The notes under the pieces: model-generated
Told to the model about the DNA's origin: nothing
Databases searched by the model: none
The model's input: the letters and a program-made list of their open reading frames with translations, nothing else
Position numbers and translations under genes: made by a program
Shown here: piece by piece, positions 1 through 6,441 of the stretch
How positions within the stretch are numbered: the stretch's first letter is position 1
Layout: the number at the start of each line of letters is the position of its first letter
Source of the DNA: Amnimonas aquatica
GTDB taxonomy: Bacteria; Pseudomonadota; Gammaproteobacteria; Pseudomonadales; Moraxellaceae
Assembly (NCBI RefSeq): GCF_002943415.1
Contig: NZ_PTQZ01000094.1
Span: 1-6,441, forward strand
Direction: 5' to 3'
Length of the DNA stretch: 6,441 nt

Positions 1-57
1 GCCACCTTGTCATGTCGTGCCGCCCGTCTTCGGAAAGCCCTGACCTCAAGGCCGCCA

Positions 58-78
58 TCCATAGCTTAACGCTATGGA
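58..78. repeat. Short inverted repeat (8-bp stem, 5-base loop)
   Basis: TCCATAGC at 58-65 and GCTATGGA at 71-78 are perfect reverse complements around the loop TTAAC, and five A residues end the run at 78-82. The T-run lies on the wrong side for a minus-strand intrinsic terminator, and the plus strand has A rather than T after the stem. It is therefore not a standard terminator in either direction. It could be an operator or the remnant of an upstream element, about 95 bases before the next gene. I see no other feature in positions 1-171. Confidence 0.3.
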
Positions 79-171
79 AAAACCAGCCAGAACTCATTTC
101 CGGACATGTGCCCAAGCACCCTATCCTGCCTTCAGCAAGGGCGGCATGCCCTCGATACCGGGAGAACGGAC

Positions 172-390
172 ATGGCCAGACGCATTCGCAAAACCACCAG
201 CTTCGCCATCGTGCACTTCGGCGTGGCCTTCACGGTGAGCTACCTCCTCACCGGCAGCGTCGTGATTGCCGGCGCCCTCGCCCTCATCGAGCCCATGGTC
301 AACACCGTCGCCTTCTTCATACATGACTGGACCTGGGACCGTTTCGGAAGCCCCGCGGAGAACGTCGTGACGGAGACACGCACGGCCTGA
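172..390 (+). CDS. DUF2061-family small membrane protein
   Basis: This 72-residue protein has a basic N-terminus (MARRIRKTTS), then two hydrophobic stretches at about residues 10-27 and 29-50. It ends the core with an aromatic, charged segment, FFIHDWTWDRF (48-58), and a polar tail. The lysine-rich start, the YLLTG turn between helices, the conserved glutamate (E40) and asparagine (N44) in helix two, and the HDWTWDRF end fit the DUF2061 family, whose members are about 60-80 residues long. The molecular role of the family is unknown; a two-helix inner-membrane protein is the inference. I chose the ATG at 172 because a GGAG lies about 8 bases upstream and because an in-frame ATG at 106 would add a hydrophilic, non-family extension. 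It is separated by 139 bases from folD, so co-transcription is possible but not shown. Confidence 0.88.
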   Translation: MARRIRKTTSFAIVHFGVAFTVSYLLTGSVVIAGALALIEPMVNTVAFFIHDWTWDRFGSPAENVVTETRTA

Positions 391-426
391 GCCGGCACCA
401 ACCGGACCCATGGCAGGCACATGGCA

Positions 427-456
427 CTGACAGAAGCCGGCGCGACATGCGAAAAT
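427..456 (+). promoter_or_regulatory. Candidate sigma-70 promoter upstream of folD
   Basis: CTGACA at 427-432 matches the -35 consensus at five of six bases. GAAAAT at 451-456 matches the -10 consensus at four of six, with an 18-base spacer. Transcription would begin near 463, giving a leader of roughly 65 bases that contains the hairpin at 474-490. It is the best promoter-like pair I see in the DUF2061-folD gap. The match is moderate and rests on pattern only. Confidence 0.35.
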
Positions 457-473
457 GCGCGCCGTCTTCAATC

Positions 474-493
474 ACCGGCTTCCCGCCGGTTTT
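474..493 (+). terminator. Hairpin with T-run between the DUF2061 gene and folD
   Basis: ACCGGC (474-479) pairs perfectly with GCCGGT (485-490) across the loop TTCCC, and the stem runs into four T residues (490-493). The form is that of a short intrinsic terminator for the DUF2061 transcript. If the folD promoter lies upstream of it, it would instead sit in the folD leader as an attenuator-like or stabilising stem. The stem is only six pairs and the T-run is short, so termination would probably be partial. Confidence 0.4.
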
Positions 494-529
494 CGCCAGT
501 TCCCTGATCAGCTTTCCGGAGTCGCCCGC

Positions 530-1369
530 ATGTCCCTGCTGCTTGATGGCAAAGCGCTGTCCCTGAAAATCGAGGCCGACCTCGCCGCCCGTGTCGCCGT
601 CATCAAGGAGAAAAGCGGGCGCACGCCCATCCTGGCCACCATCCTGGTCGGCGGCGACCCCGCCTCGGCCACCTACGTGACCATGAAAGGCAAGGCCTGC
701 CAGCGTGTCGGCATGGACTCCATCCGCCTCGAACTGCCGGAAGCCACCACCACCGAGGAGCTGCTGGCAGAGATCGCGAAGCTGAACGCCAACCCGGACG
801 TGCACGGCATCCTGCTGCAGCACCCGGTGCCGCACCAGATCGACGAGCGCGCCTGCTTCGATGCCATCGCACTGGAGAAGGATGTCGATGGCGTGACCTG
901 CCTCGGCTTCGGCCGCATGGCCATGGGCGAGCGCGCCTACGGCTCGGCCACGCCGGCCGGCATCATGACCCTGCTGCGCCACTACGGCGTCGAGCTGGCC
1001 GGCAAGCACGCCGTGGTGGTCGGCCGCAGCGCCATCCTCGGCAAGCCCATGGCGCTGATGCTGCTGGGTGCCGACTGCACGGTGACCGTCTGCCACTCGA
1101 AGACCCGCGACCTGGCAGCGCTGGTGAAGCAGGCCGACATCGTGGTCGGCGCCGTGGGCCGGCCGGAGTTCATCCAGGCCGACTGGATCAAGGATGGCGC
1201 CGTGGTGGTCGATGCCGGCTACCACCCGGGCGGCGTCGGCGACATCCAGCTCAAGCCGCTGGGCGACCGCGTGGCGGCATGGACGCCGGTGCCGGGCGGC
1301 GTCGGTCCCATGACCATCGCCACCCTGATCACGCAGTCGGTGGAAGCCGCGGAGCGCCAGCTCGGCTGA
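530..1369 (+). CDS. folD: Bifunctional methylenetetrahydrofolate dehydrogenase / methenyltetrahydrofolate cyclohydrolase
   Basis: This 279-residue cytosolic enzyme oxidises 5,10-methylene-THF to methenyl-THF with NADP and then hydrolyses it to 10-formyl-THF for purine and initiator-tRNA synthesis. The length is normal (about 280-300). The N-terminal catalytic domain carries Y49 and K53 (YVTMK), the equivalents of E. coli Y50 and K54. Q97 is in GILLQHPVP and D120 is in KDVDG. The Rossmann domain has [13 protein letters not shown] (163-175), and the C-terminal signature [16 protein letters not shown] (252-267) is intact. The ATG at 530 has GGAG at 518-521, 8 bases upstream, and places the catalytic tyrosine at the family position. 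An in-frame ATG at 455 would add 25 unrelated residues. Unusually, the usual HP after the DVDG segment is TC here (123-124) and the usual CTP is ATP (140-142), which marks a divergent FolD branch. It converges with cysS. Confidence 0.96.
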   Translation: MSLLLDGKALSLKIEADLAARVAVIKEKSGRTPILATILVGGDPASATYVTMKGKACQRVGMDSIRLELPEATTTEELLAEIAKLNANPDVHGILLQHPVPHQIDERACFDAIALEKDVDGVTCLGFGRMAMGERAYGSATPAGIMTLLRHYGVELAGKHAVVVGRSAILGKPMALMLLGADCTVTVCHSKTRDLAALVKQADIVVGAVGRPEFIQADWIKDGAVVVDAGYHPGGVGDIQLKPLGDRVAAWTPVPGGVGPMTIATLITQSVEAAERQLG

Positions 1370-1376
1370 AGCGAGA

Positions 1377-1463
1377 CGGCAAAAAGCCGGAGGGGCCGGG
1401 GTCCGAAAACTGTAGCGCTTTCCCAGCGTGTTTTCGGACCCCGGCCCCTCCGGCTTTTTGCTG
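1377..1463. terminator. Bidirectional intrinsic terminator formed by a 32-bp perfect inverted repeat
   Basis: Positions 1379-1410 are an exact reverse complement of 1430-1461. The pairing extends outward by one G-T pair and one C-G pair to 1377 and 1463. The 19-base loop (1411-1429) can form a further small stem, CGCT (1416-1419) with AGCG (1425-1428). A GC-rich core is flanked by A5 (1381-1385) and T5 (1455-1459), so it can end folD transcription rightward and cysS transcription leftward. It sits about 8 bases from each stop codon and fills almost the whole convergent gap. The stem is far longer than a normal terminator needs, so it may also be a dispersed palindromic repeat that serves as a terminator here. 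Confidence 0.88.
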
Positions 1464-1471
1464 CCCTGTGT

Positions 1472-4572
<3,101 letters not shown>

Positions 4573-4599
4573 GGTCGCGCTGGCAAAATCAAAAGCGGA

Positions 4600-4628
4600 A
4601 GTCTACCCCCGGGCCTGAGCACGCTCAA
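4600..4628 (-). promoter_or_regulatory. Candidate sigma-70 promoter for glnS-cysS
   Basis: Read on the minus strand, TTGAGC (4628-4623) and TAGACT (4605-4600) form a -35/-10 pair. Each matches the consensus at four of six bases, with the ideal 17-base spacer. The predicted start of transcription near 4593 leaves a leader of about 20 bases before the glnS ATG. A partial dyad, TGAGC-AC-GCTCA (4616-4627), overlaps the -35 box and could bind a regulator, though it may be chance. Confidence 0.45.
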
Positions 4629-4739
4629 CCGGAGACAGGGTCGCAAACCCGCTTCCCGCCGAGAATTTCGCCCGCCGGGTGCACGGCACAACGACAATCC
4701 CGTTCCGGCCCGACACAAGACCAACAGCAACCCACCAAC

Positions 4740-4744
4740 AGGAA
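4740..4744 (+). promoter_or_regulatory. Ribosome binding site of ppiB
   Basis: AGGAA at 4740-4744 lies six bases before the ATG at 4751 and fixes the ppiB start over the upstream in-frame ATG at 4679. The rest of the divergent gap (4573-4750) shows no clear rightward promoter. GACAAT at 4693-4698 resembles a -10 box but lacks a -35 at proper spacing. Confidence 0.7.
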
Positions 4745-4750
4745 CCCTTC

Positions 4751-5251
4751 ATGAAAGTCGCTCTCAACACCAGCCACGGCCGCATCGTCATCGACCTGAA
4801 CGCCGAGAAGGCACCCAAGTCGGTCGCCAACTTCGTCGAGTACGTGAAGAAGGGCCACTACGACGGCACCGTTTTCCACCGCGTGATCGACGGCTTCATG
4901 ATTCAGGGCGGCGGCATGGACGCCGACATGAACCAGAAGCCGACCGCCGCGCCGATCGCCAACGAAGCCGACAACGGCCTGAAGAACGAGATCGGCACCA
5001 TCGCCATGGCACGCACCAACGACCCGCACTCGGCCACCGCCCAGTTCTTCATCAACGTCGGCAACAACAGCTTCCTCAACCACACCGCCAAGAACCCGCA
5101 GGGCTGGGGCTACGCCGTGTTCGGCAAGGTCAGCGAAGGCCTGGACGTGGTCAACGCCATCAAGGGCGTGGCCACCGGCAGCAAGGGCTTCCACCAGGAC
5201 GTGCCTCGCACGGCCGTGGTCATCACCAGCGCCGAAATCGTCGCGGAGTAA
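4751..5251 (+). CDS. ppiB: Peptidyl-prolyl cis-trans isomerase B (cyclophilin)
   Basis: This 166-residue cyclophilin-type isomerase catalyses cis-trans rotation of peptide bonds before proline and assists folding. The whole chain aligns with E. coli PpiB (164 residues). Seen motifs are [14 protein letters not shown] (42-55), with the catalytic arginine R44 and Q52, then [14 protein letters not shown] (75-88), [10 protein letters not shown] (94-103) and [11 protein letters not shown] (117-127). No signal peptide precedes the first beta strand ([16 protein letters not shown]), which points to the cytosolic PpiB form rather than the periplasmic PpiA form. It is preceded by an AGGAA ribosome binding site and followed after three bases by lpxH, so the two are almost certainly co-transcribed. 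No residue expected of the family appears to be missing. Confidence 0.97.
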   Translation: MKVALNTSHGRIVIDLNAEKAPKSVANFVEYVKKGHYDGTVFHRVIDGFMIQGGGMDADMNQKPTAAPIANEADNGLKNEIGTIAMARTNDPHSATAQFFINVGNNSFLNHTAKNPQGWGYAVFGKVSEGLDVVNAIKGVATGSKGFHQDVPRTAVVITSAEIVAE

Positions 5252-5254
5252 GCC

Positions 5255-6010
5255 GTGGCGCGTGCCCTGCTGCTGTCGGACGTCCACCTGGCCCCGGACC
5301 TGCCGCGCTGCACCACCGGCCTGAAAGCCCTGCTCGGCGATCTGCCGGCGGACTGCACCGCCGTCTACGTGCTCGGCGACCTGTTCGAGGTCTGGGTCGG
5401 CGACGACAACCGCAGCGACTACCTCGACGAGGTGCTGGCCATGTTCAGGGCGGTCGGTGCGCAGGGTGCCGAGCTGGTGTTCTGCCACGGCAACCGCGAC
5501 TTCCTGCTCGACTGCGGCCCGGCCGGCAGCACGCCGTTCAGCGCGCAGGCCGGCGGCCGCATGATGGCCGAAGCGGAAGTCGTGGAGCTGGGCGGTGCCC
5601 CCGCCCTGCTCATGCACGGCGACCAGCTGTGCACGCTCGACGAGGCCTACATGGCCTTCCGCGCGCAGGCGCGCAGCGAGGCCTGGCAGCAGGGCATCCT
5701 CGGCCAGCCGCTGGAACAGCGGCTGATGATCGCCGAGATGTGGCGCATGAAAAGCAAGATGGCCAACAGCAACAAGGCCGAGAACATCATGGACGTGACC
5801 CCGTCCGAGGTCGTGCGGGTCATGGCCGCGGCCGGCGTCGAACGCCTGATCCACGGCCACACGCACCGCCCCATGCGGCATCAGGTCGAACTGCCGGGCA
5901 ACATGAGCGGCGAGCGCCTGGTGCTGGGCGACTGGCGCGAGGACAGCGGCGAGGCGGTGATCGCCTGGGCCGACGACAGCAGTGTGAGCCTGGAGACCTG
6001 GCGCTTCTGA
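5255..6010 (+). CDS. lpxH: UDP-2,3-diacylglucosamine diphosphatase
   Basis: This 251-residue enzyme is a calcineurin-like metallophosphoesterase at the inner face of the cytoplasmic membrane. It cleaves UDP-2,3-diacylglucosamine to lipid X and UMP, the fourth step of lipid A synthesis. The two-metal site is complete: D9 and H11 (SDVHL), D42 (GDLFE), N80 (HGNRDF), H121 (MHGD), and H202 and H204 in HGHTHRP (200-206). S167, N171 and K174 (SKMANSNK) match residues that contact the lipid substrate in E. coli LpxH. The chain has about six extra residues between N80 and H121 relative to E. coli (240 residues in total). The start is GTG at 5255, with GGAG at 5245-5248 overlapping the end of ppiB. The first residues, MARALLLSDVHL, match the family start, so the GTG is well supported. 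It is the last gene of the ppiB-lpxH pair. Confidence 0.97.
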   Translation: MARALLLSDVHLAPDLPRCTTGLKALLGDLPADCTAVYVLGDLFEVWVGDDNRSDYLDEVLAMFRAVGAQGAELVFCHGNRDFLLDCGPAGSTPFSAQAGGRMMAEAEVVELGGAPALLMHGDQLCTLDEAYMAFRAQARSEAWQQGILGQPLEQRLMIAEMWRMKSKMANSNKAENIMDVTPSEVVRVMAAAGVERLIHGHTHRPMRHQVELPGNMSGERLVLGDWREDSGEAVIAWADDSSVSLETWRF

Positions 6011-6016
6011 GCGGCG

Positions 6017-6040
6017 CGCGGGACCGGCGGCAGGTCCGCG
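6017..6040. other. GC hairpin in the lpxH convergent gap
   Basis: GGACC (6021-6025) pairs with GGTCC (6033-6037) around a seven-base loop, and CGC (6017-6019) pairs with GCG (6038-6040) across one bulged G. It fills most of the 30-base gap between two convergent genes and may help end transcription. No T-run follows it on either strand, so it is not a standard intrinsic terminator and could be chance in GC-rich DNA. Confidence 0.3.
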
Positions 6041-6441
6041 TCAGGCAGTGCTGCCGGCCGGCTTGCTGGTGGCCTTGTCGACCAGCGCCAGGACATCGAT
6101 GGTCGCCATCTCCCGGATCTTGGGATCGGCGATGCGGGCATTGACCTCGCGCACGATCTGCTCGCGCACGATGGGCTGCACCAGCATGAGCTTGTCCAGC
6201 GCTTCGCTGGGCTGGTTGGCGCCCTTCACGTCGATGCGGATGTTCTTGCTGGTGACCGGGTGCGGCACCAGCTTGAGGATCACCGGCGCGTAGGTCTCGA
6301 CATCGATCTGCAGCTGGATGGAGACATCGAGCGTGAACTTCAGGTCGACGCCGAAGATCTCGACATCGAGCCGGATATCGCCGAGCACGCCGAGCAGAAA
6401 GCTGATGTCGGGCAGGCGCTCCATCATCGGGTCGACGGTGA
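6041..6441 (-). CDS. Conserved-looking hypothetical protein, C-terminal part (cut by window edge)
   Basis: The last 132 residues of a minus-strand gene are visible, and I do not recognise the family. The frame stays open to the window edge. An ATG pair lies at 6427-6422, but no ribosome binding site precedes it, so the true start is probably outside the window. The first half alternates hydrophobic and charged residues (DIRLDVEIFGVDLKFTLDV, then IQLQIDVETYAPVILKLV), which suggests several amphipathic beta strands. The middle holds NIRIDVKGANQPSEALDKL, and the last 45 residues look helical (PIVREQIVREVNARI, MATIDVLALVDKAT). No membrane segment, signal peptide, cysteine pair or catalytic motif is visible in this part. 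Codon composition resembles the neighbours. It converges on lpxH with a 30-base gap, so it is not part of that operon. Confidence 0.8.
   Translation of the reverse strand, partial: TVDPMMERLPDISFLLGVLGDIRLDVEIFGVDLKFTLDVSIQLQIDVETYAPVILKLVPHPVTSKNIRIDVKGANQPSEALDKLMLVQPIVREQIVREVNARIADPKIREMATIDVLALVDKATSKPAGSTA

Noticed and set aside
58..82. Hairpin followed by five A residues, considered as a terminator
   Set aside because: The A/T run is on the wrong side of the stem for a minus-strand terminator, and the plus strand has A rather than T after the stem.
455..529. Upstream in-frame ATG as the folD start
   Set aside because: It would add 25 residues unlike any FolD and would run through the hairpin at 474-490. 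The ATG at 530 has a proper GGAG and gives the family N-terminus.
317..1225. A 302-codon open frame antisense to folD and the DUF2061 end
   Set aside because: It mirrors the codon pattern of folD, has no ribosome binding site or family signal, and would overlap two supported genes.
1370..1471. tRNA genes in the folD-cysS gap, as I recall for Pseudomonas
   Set aside because: The gap is only 102 bases and is taken up by the inverted repeat. No cloverleaf or TTCGA loop is present.
4625..5881. A 418-codon open frame antisense to ppiB and lpxH
   Set aside because: It is rich in V, G, D and H, which is typical of shadows of GC-rich genes, and it overlaps two complete enzymes on the other strand.

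Overview
This is a GC-rich chromosomal window from a gammaproteobacterium. The order folD, cysS, glnS, ppiB, lpxH matches, from memory, the arrangement in Pseudomonas. Escherichia coli keeps cysS, ppiB and lpxH together with folD nearby, but has glnS elsewhere. LpxH implies a Gram-negative cell making lipid A. All confidently read genes are housekeeping genes. They share the same GC-rich composition, and I see no transposase, phage gene, CRISPR array, tRNA or rRNA.

Layout. Positions 1-171 hold no gene I can support, apart from a small hairpin at 58-78. A small DUF2061-type membrane protein follows (172-390, +). A 139-base spacer holds a candidate promoter and a GC hairpin, and leads into folD (530-1369, +). 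folD converges with cysS. Nearly all of the 102-base gap between them is a 32-bp perfect inverted repeat that reads as a two-way intrinsic terminator. On the minus strand glnS (2902-4572) and cysS (1472-2905) form a two-gene aminoacyl-tRNA synthetase operon joined by a 4-base ATGA overlap. A 178-base divergent region carries a plausible sigma-70 promoter for glnS and the ribosome binding site of ppiB. ppiB (4751-5251, +) and lpxH (5255-6010, +) are a tight pair; lpxH starts with GTG three bases after the ppiB stop. The window ends in a minus-strand gene of unknown function that converges on lpxH and is cut by the window edge (6041-6441).

How the genes relate. They do not form one pathway. FolD supplies one-carbon folates, GlnS and CysS charge tRNAs, PpiB isomerises prolyl bonds, and LpxH makes lipid X for lipid A. 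Their clustering is an old conserved neighbourhood.

I found no convincing undescribed multi-gene system. The points most worth a second look are the very long convergent hairpin, a FolD with an atypical active-site surround in an otherwise canonical locus, and the unrecognised beta-rich protein at the right edge.
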